From positions 1-64,000 of the forward strand of contig NZ_VDHJ01000009.1 in NCBI RefSeq assembly GCF_006334925.1: DNA of 64,000 bases. The letters run 5' to 3'. The notes beneath the pieces were generated by a model that was given only the letters and a program-made list of their open reading frames with translations, was not told the DNA's origin and searched no databases. Below are positions 33,689 to 42,098 of this stretch, piece after piece. Position 1 is the stretch's first letter. Each line of letters opens with the position of its first letter. Source of the stretch: Corynebacterium tapiri. Its GTDB lineage: Bacteria; Actinomycetota; Actinomycetes; Mycobacteriales; Mycobacteriaceae. Made by a program: the position numbers and the translations under genes.

Positions 33689-35221
33689 TTAGCGAAGCTT
33701 TCCGACGGCCTTTTCCACAGCTGCCAGCAGCGAACCATCCTCGAGGATGCCCACCGTGCTCTCGATTTCCGGCGAGAGGAAGCGGTCCGTGCCCGGGCCC
33801 TCTGCCACGGTGCGGATGGCCGAGATCGCAGCGCCGGTGCCGGCTGCGGGGCTCTGCTCTCGCATATCGACGGCACGAGCCGCCGTCAACAGCTCAATAG
33901 CCAGCACGCGGCGCAGGCCATCGACGGACTTACGCAGCTTGCGGGCACCCGACCAGCCCAGCGAGACGTGGTCTTCCTGCATTGCCGAGGACGGAATGGA
34001 GTCCGCCGACGCCGGCACAGCCAGTCGCTTGAGCTCCGCAACAATGCCGGCCTGGGTGTACTGCGCGATCATGTGGCCGGAGTCCACGCCCGGGTCGTCC
34101 GCCAGGAAGGCGCTGAGCCCGCGGTTACGGGCAGGATCCAGGAAGCGGTCGGTGCGGCGCTCCGACATGGAGGCCAGATCGGCGGTGACTACAGCCAGGA
34201 AGTCGAGGACGTAAGCGACCGGGGCGCCGTGGAAGTTTCCGTTCGAACTCACGCGCCCGTCGAGCGCCACCACCGGGTTGTCCACCGCGGCGGCGAGCTC
34301 GCGACCAGCCACCAGTGCAGCGTGGTCCAGGGTGTCGCGGAATCCGCCGGCTACCTGCGGAGCGCAACGCACCGAGTAGGCGTCCTGCACCTGCTTGGCC
34401 TTGAAGTTCTCGTGGGCTGCCTCCAGGATCGGCGAGTCAGCAGCCACGGTGCGCACGTTGGCCGCCGCATCAGCCTGGCCCGGGTGCGGGCGCAGTTGCT
34501 GCAGGTCATCAGCGAACACCGTCAGCGTTCCGGTGAGTCCCTCGACCGTCATCGCCGTTGCGACGTCTGCCAGACGCGCCAGCTCACGCAGATCCGTGAT
34601 AGCCAGGCACAGCTGGCCGAGCATGCCATCCGTGCCGTTGATCAGCGCCAGGCCCTCCTTCTCCCGCAGGGCCAGCGGCTCGATTCCGGCGCGCTTCAGG
34701 GCGTCTCCGGCCGGCTCGATCTCTCCGCCGTTGACGCGCACCTCGCCCTCGCCCAGAAGTGCCAGGGCGCAGTGCGCCAGCGGCGCCAGGTCACCGGAGC
34801 AACCGAGCGAACCGTACTCGCGCACGACCGGGGTGATGCCTGCGTTGAGGACGTCCGCATAGGTCTTGGCCACGATCGGGCGGACACCGGTTCGGCCGGT
34901 GCACAGCGTCGACAAGCGAAGGGCCATCAAAGCGCGGATGACTTCTTCTTCCACCTCGGGACCCGATCCGGCTGCATGAGAGCGAACGAGGGAAAGCTGC
35001 AGCTGGGCGCGCATCTCATCCGGAATGTGGCGGTTGGCCAGGGCACCAAATCCGGTGCTGATTCCGTATACCGGGGTATCGCTGTTGGCGAGTTCCTCGA
35101 CTCGCTCGCGGGTTTCCGCGATGGCGTCAAGCGCCTCGCTGCTTACTTCGACCTGCTCGCCGTGACGAGCGATGGCGACGACGTCTTCGATGCTCAATGG
35201 GCCAATACCGATAGTGATCAT
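33689..35221 (-). CDS. hutH: Histidine ammonia-lyase
   Basis: The 510-residue enzyme deaminates histidine to urocanate, the committing step of the pathway. It has YGSLGCSGDLAPLAH, the segment that forms the MIO electrophile, here Cys141-Ser142-Gly143 instead of the commoner Ala-Ser-Gly; the Ser and Gly needed for cyclisation are kept. VYGISTGFGALANRHI near the N terminus supplies the active-site Tyr. It is the first gene of hutHUI, and a HutR-like operator lies 55 bp upstream of its ATG. Confidence 0.95.
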   Translation of the reverse strand: MITIGIGPLSIEDVVAIARHGEQVEVSSEALDAIAETRERVEELANSDTPVYGISTGFGALANRHIPDEMRAQLQLSLVRSHAAGSGPEVEEEVIRALMALRLSTLCTGRTGVRPIVAKTYADVLNAGITPVVREYGSLGCSGDLAPLAHCALALLGEGEVRVNGGEIEPAGDALKRAGIEPLALREKEGLALINGTDGMLGQLCLAITDLRELARLADVATAMTVEGLTGTLTVFADDLQQLRPHPGQADAAANVRTVAADSPILEAAHENFKAKQVQDAYSVRCAPQVAGGFRDTLDHAALVAGRELAAAVDNPVVALDGRVSSNGNFHGAPVAYVLDFLAVVTADLASMSERRTDRFLDPARNRGLSAFLADDPGVDSGHMIAQYTQAGIVAELKRLAVPASADSIPSSAMQEDHVSLGWSGARKLRKSVDGLRRVLAIELLTAARAVDMREQSPAAGTGAAISAIRTVAEGPGTDRFLSPEIESTVGILEDGSLLAAVEKAVGKLR

Positions 35222-35275
35222 GAGGCCACGCTAGCGAGGCACGTGACCCGTCTCACTATCCCCGCGGGGCTGGTC

Positions 35276-35291
35276 GTCTCGCATATGAGAC
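35276..35291. promoter_or_regulatory. HutR-like operator before hutH
   Basis: The sequence GTCTCGCATATGAGAC is a near-perfect palindrome about 55 bp upstream of the hutH ATG. It resembles the site upstream of hutR (TCTCACATGCCAGA) and the published HutR consensus of C. resistens (TCTG..AT.CCAGA, from memory). Another GTCTC half-site lies at 35250-35254. Confidence 0.55.
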
Positions 35292-35361
35292 ACCGCAGGT
35301 GGATGGGGCGCCCGTTTCGGCCGGAGCTCTACCCGTTTGGTTAAAGCTCGATTCGTTTGGC

Positions 35362-35454
35362 TAAACCTCTAAAGGAATAGGACCAAAGCAGGCGCCCTTT
35401 AGAGGTTTAGAGCCAAAAGCGGACCCCTTTGGCCCTATTCCTTTAGAGGTTTAG
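35362..35454 (-). repeat. 90-bp palindromic intergenic element, copy 3 (reverse orientation)
   Basis: Outer arms CCTCTAAAGGAATAGGACC (from 35366) and CCTATTCCTTTAGAGG (to 35450) are inverted; the inner block CCCTTTAGAGG is the reverse complement of that in copies 1, 2 and 4, so this copy lies in the other direction. It sits between the hutH promoter and the 3' end of the membrane-protein gene, and could act as a transcription terminator for the latter. Confidence 0.85.
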
Positions 35455-35482
35455 CGGTAGAGGCCTAGCGGCCGAAGAGCGC

Positions 35483-35950
35483 CTACAAGCGTAAGCACGC
35501 GTAGAGCAGACAGTTGAACACCAAAGCGCACACCAGCGTGCCCACGTAAGCCATGAGTGCCCCGATGCCAGCCTGCGGGTTGCTCGTGATCGCGTCCGAG
35601 ATGCAGTAGGAGGAGGCGAAACCCGTCGCCAGGCCAGCGGCCAAGGCGCGCACCTGGTCGGCCCGGTGCACGTACCGCACGGCTAGGGCCGTGTTGGCCG
35701 CGATGAGGGTGAAGCCACAAGCGAGGACCTGCCACCACGACAGCTGGTTGGACATGCCCAGGCGGAAGACCTCCAGGACCGAACGGTCGGGACTCCAGCT
35801 GAACCAGAGGGCGGCGCTGCCCAGGCCAGCGGCAATGGCCAACAGAAACAACCGTCGGCGCTTGCCATCGCGCAGCGAGCGAGGCCCGGAGATCAGAACG
35901 CTGGGCGCGGTTATGAGCACGAGGCTCCAGAGGAGATCCACCAGTGCCAT
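35483..35950 (-). CDS. Hypothetical four-helix membrane protein in the hutR operon
   Basis: The 155-residue protein has about four hydrophobic segments (LLWSLVLITAPSVLI, LFLLAIAAGLGSAALWF, VLACGFTLIAANTALAV, IGALMAYVGTLVCALVF) and no recognised domain. Its ATG lies 3 nt after the hutR stop, so both come from one transcript. A role as an accessory of histidine uptake or as a sensor partner of HutR is only suggested by position. Repeat copy 3 follows its stop. Confidence 0.65.
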   Translation of the reverse strand: MALVDLLWSLVLITAPSVLISGPRSLRDGKRRRLFLLAIAAGLGSAALWFSWSPDRSVLEVFRLGMSNQLSWWQVLACGFTLIAANTALAVRYVHRADQVRALAAGLATGFASSYCISDAITSNPQAGIGALMAYVGTLVCALVFNCLLYACLRL

Positions 35951-35953
35951 GCC

Positions 35954-36706
35954 TTAGGCCCCCACTCCGTACATTTGGCGCTCGATTCTTTGCGCGGCCC
36001 GATGCAAGACCTCGCGGGCCTGCTCTGCTCCCGTCCCGGCAACTCCACTCGGATAGGTCACGGCCAACGCGGCGGCAGGCCGAGACAGGTGGTCCAGGAT
36101 GGCGACTGCCACAGACTCTTGCCCGCGACTAACTTCTTCGGATTCGCTGGCCCAACCACGTTGCCGGGCGTCGATAAGCAAGCGCCGGAAGTCTTGGAAA
36201 CTCCCCGTGGCACCGGAGGTGGAGTAGAGCGCGCGCGCTTCGACCTCGGGAAGGTGGGCGAGCATGATGCGGCCCGAAGCCGTTTTGACCGCCGGCAAGC
36301 GCACCCCTACTGCGGTAATCAGCGAGACGGCCCCCTGAGCACGAATCTCCTGAAGGTAGACGATCTCGGAGCCCGACAAGTGCGACAAATGCCCGGAACC
36401 TCCCACCAAGGTGGCGGCCTCCTGCAGCGGCTTGGCACTGAGTCGCACCAGGGGCTGCTGGCGGGTGTAGGCCTGGGCCATCGAATAGGCGTGCAGGCCC
36501 AAACCGTAGGTCTGCTGTTCGGGAAGGTGCACCACAAAACCGGCTGCCACCATCTCTTTAAGCAGGTGATAGGTGGTGGAGCGCGGGAGGTCGAGTTCGG
36601 CCCGAATGCGGGCAGCGGAGATCGGCACGTCGATGGAGGACAACAACGCCAAGATGCTCAGCGTGTTGCGCGCAGCAGGAACTTGACCGGTTGATGAGGG
36701 TTGCAC
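35954..36706 (-). CDS. hutR: IclR-family regulator of histidine utilisation (HutR-like)
   Basis: The 250-residue protein has an N-terminal winged helix (LSILALLSSIDVPISAARIR and LDLPRSTTYHLLKEMVAAGF, about residues 15-55) and an IclR effector domain. A GTG at 36706 is chosen because TAGTGT lies 7 nt upstream without a ribosome site, as in leaderless genes; longer frames reach 36790. Position between hutH and the permease-hutG genes, and matching palindromes before hutH and upstream of this gene, make HutR the likely identity. In C. resistens HutR is an activator of hut genes, responding to urocanate or histidine. Confidence 0.83.
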   Translation of the reverse strand: MQPSSTGQVPAARNTLSILALLSSIDVPISAARIRAELDLPRSTTYHLLKEMVAAGFVVHLPEQQTYGLGLHAYSMAQAYTRQQPLVRLSAKPLQEAATLVGGSGHLSHLSGSEIVYLQEIRAQGAVSLITAVGVRLPAVKTASGRIMLAHLPEVEARALYSTSGATGSFQDFRRLLIDARQRGWASESEEVSRGQESVAVAILDHLSRPAAALAVTYPSGVAGTGAEQAREVLHRAAQRIERQMYGVGA

Positions 36707-36747
36707 GGTGCACACACTAGCGCGACGCGTAGGGTGCGAACTGGAAA

Positions 36748-36761
36748 GTCTCACATGCCAG
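36748..36761. promoter_or_regulatory. HutR-like operator between hutR and the permease gene
   Basis: TCTCACATGCCAGA at 36748-36761 matches the recalled HutR consensus (TCTG..AT.CCAGA) with one mismatch in the left arm, and it resembles the site before hutH. It lies about 30 bp upstream of the hutR -10 box and 100 bp before the permease ATG, so it could serve both directions. Confidence 0.55.
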
Positions 36762-36862
36762 ACTCTCCGTGAGTGAGATCTAGTGCACAATATTGCTCGA
36801 CAGACGTAGCGTCAGGCACAACCACGATGAATCGTGATCAACCACACACCTAAGGAGCAGCC

Positions 36863-38233
36863 ATGACAGGCGAACCCAGGACCCAGACGGCGCCCGCAGC
36901 GCCCGGCCTGAAGCACCGTCACCTGCATTTCATCGCGCTGGGGTCGGCAATCGGCACGGGCCTTTTCTATGGTTCCGCAGAAGCGATCCAGGCGGCCGGC
37001 CCGTCTGTGCTGCTGGTTTACCTCCTCGGCGGCGCAGTCGTGTACTTCATGCTGCGCGCGCTTGGCGAGATGGCCGTGCGCAACCCCATCACCGGGTCCT
37101 TCGCGGAATACGCCCGCGCACACCTCGGAGGCTGGGCCGGTTACATCACCGGCTGGATGTTCGCCTTCGAGATGATCATCGTGTGCTTAGCGGACCTCAC
37201 TGCCGTAGGCATCTACATGAAGTTCTGGTTCCCCGACGTGTCCCAGTGGATCTGGGTCGCTGCGACTCTGCTGATCGTGGGAGCGGCCAACCTAGCCTCG
37301 GTCAAGGTTTTCGGTGAGCTGGAGTTTGGCTTCACCATCATCAAGGTCGGCGCGGTGGTGGCCATGATCATCGGCGGTGCAGCGGTCCTGGCCTTCGGGC
37401 TGAGTGGCGCCCACGAGACCGGCCCCCACAACCTGGTCGCTCACGGCGGGTTCTTCCCCAACGGCATTGGCGGCATGATCTCTGCATTCATCCTGGTGCT
37501 CTTCGCCTTCGGTGGCACCGAGATCATCGGCGTGGCCGGCGTGGAGGCAGAAAACCCCGAGAAGTCGGTGCCCCGGGCCATCAACACGGTGCCCTTCCGC
37601 ATCCTGCTGTTCTACGTGCTGGCCATCCTGATCATCCTGATGATCAACCCGTGGAACACGATTACCGGCGAGGAATCCCCCTTCGTCCAGATCTTCGACG
37701 CCCTGGGCGTGACCTGGGCGGCCGCCCTGCTCAACGTCGTGGTGATCACCGCGGCACTGAGCGCCATCAACGCCGACCTCTTCGGCGCCGGCCGCGTGCT
37801 CACCGGCCTGGCCCGTGAGAACCTTGCCCCGGCCATCATGGCCAAGACCCGGCGCGGCGTGCCGGTGATGACCACCGTGATCCTGCTGGCAGTGCTGGTT
37901 ATCGGCGTCGTGCTCAACGCCTTCCTGCCGGAAAAGGTGTTCACCATCGTCGCCAGCCTGGCCACCTTTGCCACGGTATACGTGTGGCTGATGATCCTGC
38001 TGGCTCACCTGGCCTCTCGCCGCGGCATGACCAAGGCGGACGTGGCCAAGCTGGAGTACCGCGTGCCGTTCTGGCCCTTCGGGCAATATTTCGCCGTCGG
38101 ATTTATCCTGGCCACGTTCCTCATCATGGCGTGGATCCCCGACTTCCGCCTGGCGTTGGGCGTCGGCATCGCGTTCCTGGCCATCATGAGCATCTTGTAC
38201 TTCACCATCTACCGTCGATCGAGGACTTCTTAA
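36863..38233 (+). CDS. APC-family amino acid permease, probable histidine importer
   Basis: The 456-residue protein has about twelve membrane helices and the amino acid-polyamine-organocation family segments LGSAIGTGLFYGSAEAIQAA (helix 1) and FAFGGTEIIGVAGVEAENPE (helix 6). This group (GabP, ProY, LysP and HutT) imports amino acids with protons. Location between hutR and hutG, 3 nt before hutG, supports histidine as substrate. AAGGAG precedes the ATG. The end runs into hutG as one operon. Confidence 0.87.
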   Translation: MTGEPRTQTAPAAPGLKHRHLHFIALGSAIGTGLFYGSAEAIQAAGPSVLLVYLLGGAVVYFMLRALGEMAVRNPITGSFAEYARAHLGGWAGYITGWMFAFEMIIVCLADLTAVGIYMKFWFPDVSQWIWVAATLLIVGAANLASVKVFGELEFGFTIIKVGAVVAMIIGGAAVLAFGLSGAHETGPHNLVAHGGFFPNGIGGMISAFILVLFAFGGTEIIGVAGVEAENPEKSVPRAINTVPFRILLFYVLAILIILMINPWNTITGEESPFVQIFDALGVTWAAALLNVVVITAALSAINADLFGAGRVLTGLARENLAPAIMAKTRRGVPVMTTVILLAVLVIGVVLNAFLPEKVFTIVASLATFATVYVWLMILLAHLASRRGMTKADVAKLEYRVPFWPFGQYFAVGFILATFLIMAWIPDFRLALGVGIAFLAIMSILYFTIYRRSRTS

Positions 38234-38236
38234 GCG

Positions 38237-39181
38237 ATGACCTCCCTCTACTCCCCCGCTCCCGACTGGTCGGGCCGCTCGGACGGCCCCGGACCCGAAC
38301 ACGCCCGCTGGCACAGCGTGATCCGTCCCGATGACGGCCACGCCACCAACGCGGTTGCTCTGCTCGGCTTCTCCTCCGACGAGGGGGTGCGCCGCAATCA
38401 CGGTCGCCCGGGAGCAGCCGCGGGCCCTGAGGCTCTGCGTTCTGCTCTGGGGTCGCTGGCGGTGCACTCTGATATTTCGCTTGTCGACGCCGGCACGGTC
38501 ACCACGCCCGGAACTGACCTGGAAAGTGGTCAGGCGGAGCTGTCGGCACGCGTGAGCGACCTGGCCCAGCGCAACAACCTGGTCGTGGTCCTCGGTGGTG
38601 GGCACGAAACCGCCTTCGCCTCGCATCGAGGCCTGTACCAGGCCCGCGGGGCGGCCGGGATCGTTAATATCGATGCCCACTTTGACCTGCGCGAGGCCGA
38701 CGAGCCGACCTCTGGCACCCCGTTCCGCAATATCGCCGACCTCGTCGGCGAGGACTTCGACTACACGGTCTTGGGCATCTCGGAGCCCAACAACACTGCG
38801 GCGCTGTTTGCCACGGCTGAGCAGCTGGGAACCACCGTTGTCCTGGACCACGAGCTGCTGGCCCAAAGCCCCGCCGAGTGCGCCCAGCGCGCTACGGATG
38901 CCTGCCAGGGTGACAGACCTATCCATCTGAGCATCGACCTGGACGTGCTGCCCGCCGCGGTGGCACCCGGGGTCTCAGCACCCGCCGGACTCGGTGTGGA
39001 TCTGGACCGGGTGCGGGCTATCGCTTTGGCGGTGGCGGCTACCGGCCGGCTTGCGCTGGTGGACGTCGTCGAGCTCAACCCCGAGTTCGACGTCGATTCC
39101 CGCACCGCCAAGGTGGCGGCCCGCCTTATCCACGACGTCGTCACAACCGCCTGGCAGGCACAGAACTCTTCCCCCAACTAA
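38237..39181 (+). CDS. hutG: Formimidoylglutamase
   Basis: The 314-residue protein is an arginase-fold Mn enzyme with GGGHETAFASHRGL, NIDAHFDLREADE and LSIDLDVLPAAVAPGVSAPA, which hold the two-metal ligands. In the hut setting it cleaves N-formimino-L-glutamate to glutamate and formamide, the last step. Length fits. It starts 3 nt after the permease stop. Agmatinase or arginase activity is less likely given the context. Confidence 0.92.
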   Translation: MTSLYSPAPDWSGRSDGPGPEHARWHSVIRPDDGHATNAVALLGFSSDEGVRRNHGRPGAAAGPEALRSALGSLAVHSDISLVDAGTVTTPGTDLESGQAELSARVSDLAQRNNLVVVLGGGHETAFASHRGLYQARGAAGIVNIDAHFDLREADEPTSGTPFRNIADLVGEDFDYTVLGISEPNNTAALFATAEQLGTTVVLDHELLAQSPAECAQRATDACQGDRPIHLSIDLDVLPAAVAPGVSAPAGLGVDLDRVRAIALAVAATGRLALVDVVELNPEFDVDSRTAKVAARLIHDVVTTAWQAQNSSPN

Positions 39182-39205
39182 ACCCCTCGAAGGAGCGTGT
39201 AATAC

Positions 39206-40294
39206 ATGATTATCGGCTGCCCACGTGAAGTGAAGAACCACGAGTACCGCGTCGCGTTGACCCCCAACGCGGTCACCGAGCTCGCTTTGGGCGGGCACAC
39301 TGTACGCGTAGAAACGCACGCCGGTGAAGGTGCTGGATACTCCGACTCCGATTACCAGAAGGCCGGCGCCCAGATCGTCGATACGGCCGCCGAGGCCTGG
39401 GAAAGCGAGCTGGTACTCAAGGTCAAGGAGCCGCAGCCCAGCGAGTTCGACCTGATGCAGGAGGGGCAGCTCCTGTTCACCTATCTCCACCTGGCTGCTG
39501 AGCCCGAGGTGGCAGAAGCGCTCAAGCGCAACAAGGTCACCTCCATCGCCTACGAGAACGTCACCTCCAACCACGGTCTTCCGCTGCTGACTCCCATGAG
39601 TGAGGTCGCTGGTCGTCTCTCGGCCCAGGTCGGCGCCTACCACCTCATGCATTCCCAGGGCGGCGAGGGCGTTCTGCTCGGCGGTGTGCCGGGCACCCCT
39701 CCCGCGTCGGTAGCCATCATCGGTGGTGGCGTTGCCGGCGAGCACGCGGCACAAATGGCCATGGGCCTCGGCGCAGACGTCACCATCCTGGACGTCAACC
39801 TCCCCCGCCTGCGCGAGCTGTCTGCCCGCTACGGTTCCCGCCTGCGCACGCTGGCGTCGACAAGCACCCACATCGCCGAGGCCGTACGCAACGCCGACCT
39901 CGTCATCGGCACCGTGCTCATCCCGGGTGAGGCCGCGCCGAAGCTGGTCACTGAGGAGATGGTGGCGACGATGAAGAAGGGCGCTGTGCTTGTCGACGTC
40001 GCCATCGACCAGGGCGGCTGCTTCGCCTACTCCCACCCCACCACGCACGACGATCCGACCTTCGAGATCGACGGCAAGGTCTTCTACTGCGTGGCCAACA
40101 TGCCCGGCGCGGTGCCGCGTACCTCCACGGCCGCGCTCACCACGGCGACCCTTCCGTTCGTGCGCGCGCTAGCCAATGGCTGGGAAGACGCCGTGGCCAA
40201 CGATCCTCACCTGGCCGCCGGCCTGAACACCCACGAGGGTCGCGTGGTCCACCCGGTCATCGCTCGCGAGCTGGGCGAGCCGACGCCGGAGTAG
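39206..40294 (+). CDS. ald: Alanine dehydrogenase
   Basis: The 362-residue protein starts IIGCPREVKNHEYRVALTPN, the Ald pyruvate-binding region, and has VAIIGGGVAGEHAAQMAMGL as the NAD-binding loop and the catalytic His in FTYLHLA. It oxidatively deaminates alanine to pyruvate or runs in reverse. It follows hutG by 24 nt with AAGGAG, so it is probably read through from the hut permease operon; alanine and glutamate metabolism would thus be linked to histidine use. Two motif copies lie at 39855 and 39988. Confidence 0.92.
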   Translation: MIIGCPREVKNHEYRVALTPNAVTELALGGHTVRVETHAGEGAGYSDSDYQKAGAQIVDTAAEAWESELVLKVKEPQPSEFDLMQEGQLLFTYLHLAAEPEVAEALKRNKVTSIAYENVTSNHGLPLLTPMSEVAGRLSAQVGAYHLMHSQGGEGVLLGGVPGTPPASVAIIGGGVAGEHAAQMAMGLGADVTILDVNLPRLRELSARYGSRLRTLASTSTHIAEAVRNADLVIGTVLIPGEAAPKLVTEEMVATMKKGAVLVDVAIDQGGCFAYSHPTTHDDPTFEIDGKVFYCVANMPGAVPRTSTAALTTATLPFVRALANGWEDAVANDPHLAAGLNTHEGRVVHPVIARELGEPTPE

Positions 40295-40300
40295 AACCTC

Positions 40301-41209
40301 CTAGGACGTGCTGGAACGGACGTCGAGAAGCTGCTGAGCCAGCGCCTCCACGTCCCCGGGCCAGTACTCCTCCGGACGTCCCGCCGGGCGCACGCGGTCG
40401 ATGACGGTGCGCCAGCGCTGCGGGATGCCCTCCACGCCGTACACCCCGCCGAGGAAAGCACCGGCGATGGCGGCGTTGGTGTCGGTGTCGCCGCCGCGTC
40501 CGATGACGCGCACGAGAGACTCCTCAAACTCGGTGCCATGCTCAAGCTCCCACACCAGCGCAGCGACGGCTTTGTTTACCGAGCCCATTTGCAGCAAGAA
40601 GTCACCCGGCAGATGGGTGCGGGAGCGGTCGATGAACTCGCGCAGCTCCCCGGTTGCCCGGCTGATGAGCTGGTCTAGCGCCCCCTGGGCATCCAACCCA
40701 TGCTCCAGCACAGCCGAGAGTGCCCCGGCATAGACTGCGTTGACCTCGACGGTCAGCGGGTTTGGGTGGGTGACTTCGGCGTCATAACGAGCATGCTCCG
40801 CGGCCTCCGCCGGACGGAAGGCCACAGCCAACGGGCTCACCCTCATCAGGGCGCCGTTTTCTTGGCTGCCCGCGTCGGGAGATCCGTGGACCAGCGCCAT
40901 GGAGCTATCCGGGCCGATGTAGACCGGGTCGGACTCTGCCCAGCGCTCGTAAGCCGGCACGACGTCCGCCCCCTCATAGCCCCCTGCCCGCACGATAGAG
41001 CGAGCCAGCGTCACGGCGAGCTCGGAATCATCGGTGGGCTGGCCAGCGGCAAGGTCGAAGGGACCGCCGGCGGCTAGTTCCCGAACCCCCTCGGGATAGG
41101 CCTGCGCAATCTCCTCGGACGTCCGAAACTCCACGAGGCTTCCCAGGCTGTCACCGATGAACTGGCCGTACAGAATCCCCTGGGCGCGATCGAGGGCAGA
41201 AGTTGTCAT
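40301..41209 (-). CDS. ADP-ribosylglycohydrolase-family protein
   Basis: The 302-residue protein has the DraG/ARH signature: GILYGQFIGDSLGSLVEF near the N terminus, PTDDSELAVTLARSIV (metal ligands), and GRGGDTDTNAAIAGAFLGGV near the C terminus. It should remove ADP-ribose from a protein or nucleic acid or hydrolyse a related glycosidic bond, using Mg. ATG at 41209 opens directly into the domain; the longer frame from a TTG at 41281 would overlap the urea transporter. It is convergent with ald and follows the urea transporter by 13 nt, so it may be the last gene of the ure transcript. Confidence 0.85.
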   Translation of the reverse strand: MTTSALDRAQGILYGQFIGDSLGSLVEFRTSEEIAQAYPEGVRELAAGGPFDLAAGQPTDDSELAVTLARSIVRAGGYEGADVVPAYERWAESDPVYIGPDSSMALVHGSPDAGSQENGALMRVSPLAVAFRPAEAAEHARYDAEVTHPNPLTVEVNAVYAGALSAVLEHGLDAQGALDQLISRATGELREFIDRSRTHLPGDFLLQMGSVNKAVAALVWELEHGTEFEESLVRVIGRGGDTDTNAAIAGAFLGGVYGVEGIPQRWRTVIDRVRPAGRPEEYWPGDVEALAQQLLDVRSSTS

Positions 41210-41222
41210 GAGCCTTACTGTA

Positions 41223-42098
41223 TTAGAGTCTCCGGCGTTGTGAGGTAGCTTGGCCCAGCCAGCCGTGAACGCCCACCACAATCCAGACAGACAACACGAA
41301 TGGCCAGGTGAAGGCCGCCCAATGCAGCGAATGAAAAACGGCCAAGATCACCACGCTGAGCAGGGCGGCCCCGGCGGCGGTGAGGATTCGCGTGCGCCGA
41401 TTGCTAGCCACCGGGAGTGCCACACCCAAGGCCATCGCGGCCAGCACGGCACAATATCCCGTCAGGCCCTCGCTGACGCTGCCCGCGGTGATTGCCAAGC
41501 CGCCGACGATACCTACCGCTGCGCCACCTGCCCCGAAGATCAATAGCCGCACTGAGCCCAGCGCGAGCGCTGCCACGATGATGGCGGCGGTCAGAGGCGC
41601 ACCCGCCAGCATCACCTGCGAGAAGCTCGTCAGCGCTCCGCGCATAATGCCGGCCACCCCGCCGACGGCAGCAGATTCTGCCGGCATGCCCCACGAGGCG
41701 GGAAAGAGCGAGAACACGCTTGCCACCAGGCAAAAGGGTGCGGTCATTCCCGGAAGATTGATCCGCGCCAGCACGGGCACGAGCCAATACTGCAGCCCAG
41801 CGCACACCGCAGACCCCAGGATCGCGCACAGCGCCCCGCGGACACCAAACCCGGCCAGCAGGTAGGCGGCAATGCCCACCAGCGCACCGTTGAACCCGTA
41901 CACACCCTGGTGCACGTCCTCCGCAGGTGCCCGCAGCACGTATGCGCATGCGTTTTGCGTAAGCACGCCGAGAAGCAAAAAGGCTGCTGCTGGAGGCGAC
42001 CACAAAAGAACTGCGCCCAGCATGAGCCAGCCGCTCATTGCATTGGGCAGAAAGTAGATCTGGCCGATCGAGCGGCCGATGACGTGCAGGATGTGCAT
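41223..42098 (-). CDS. Urea transporter (UT family)
   Basis: The 291-residue membrane protein has about ten helices and the UT family segments IGQIYFLPNAMSGWLMLGAV, GFNGALVGIAAYL and TGYCAVLAAMAL. UT proteins are channels that let urea cross the membrane. It is the last gene of ureABCEFGD, its ATG overlapping the ureD stop, so it feeds urease. The duplicated two-half structure of UT proteins is visible in the two similar hydrophobic blocks. Confidence 0.88.
   Translation of the reverse strand: MHILHVIGRSIGQIYFLPNAMSGWLMLGAVLLWSPPAAAFLLLGVLTQNACAYVLRAPAEDVHQGVYGFNGALVGIAAYLLAGFGVRGALCAILGSAVCAGLQYWLVPVLARINLPGMTAPFCLVASVFSLFPASWGMPAESAAVGGVAGIMRGALTSFSQVMLAGAPLTAAIIVAALALGSVRLLIFGAGGAAVGIVGGLAITAGSVSEGLTGYCAVLAAMALGVALPVASNRRTRILTAAGAALLSVVILAVFHSLHWAAFTWPFVLSVWIVVGVHGWLGQATSQRRRL

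Noticed and set aside
30018..33692. Very long open frame on the forward strand over the hut genes
   Set aside because: It is antisense to hutI and hutU and part of the nucleoside hydrolase, has a composition typical of mirrored high-G+C codons and no ribosome site or domain.
37292..38926. Reverse-strand open frame of 544 codons over the permease and hutG
   Set aside because: Antisense shadow; His/Asp/Gln-rich translation without a family.
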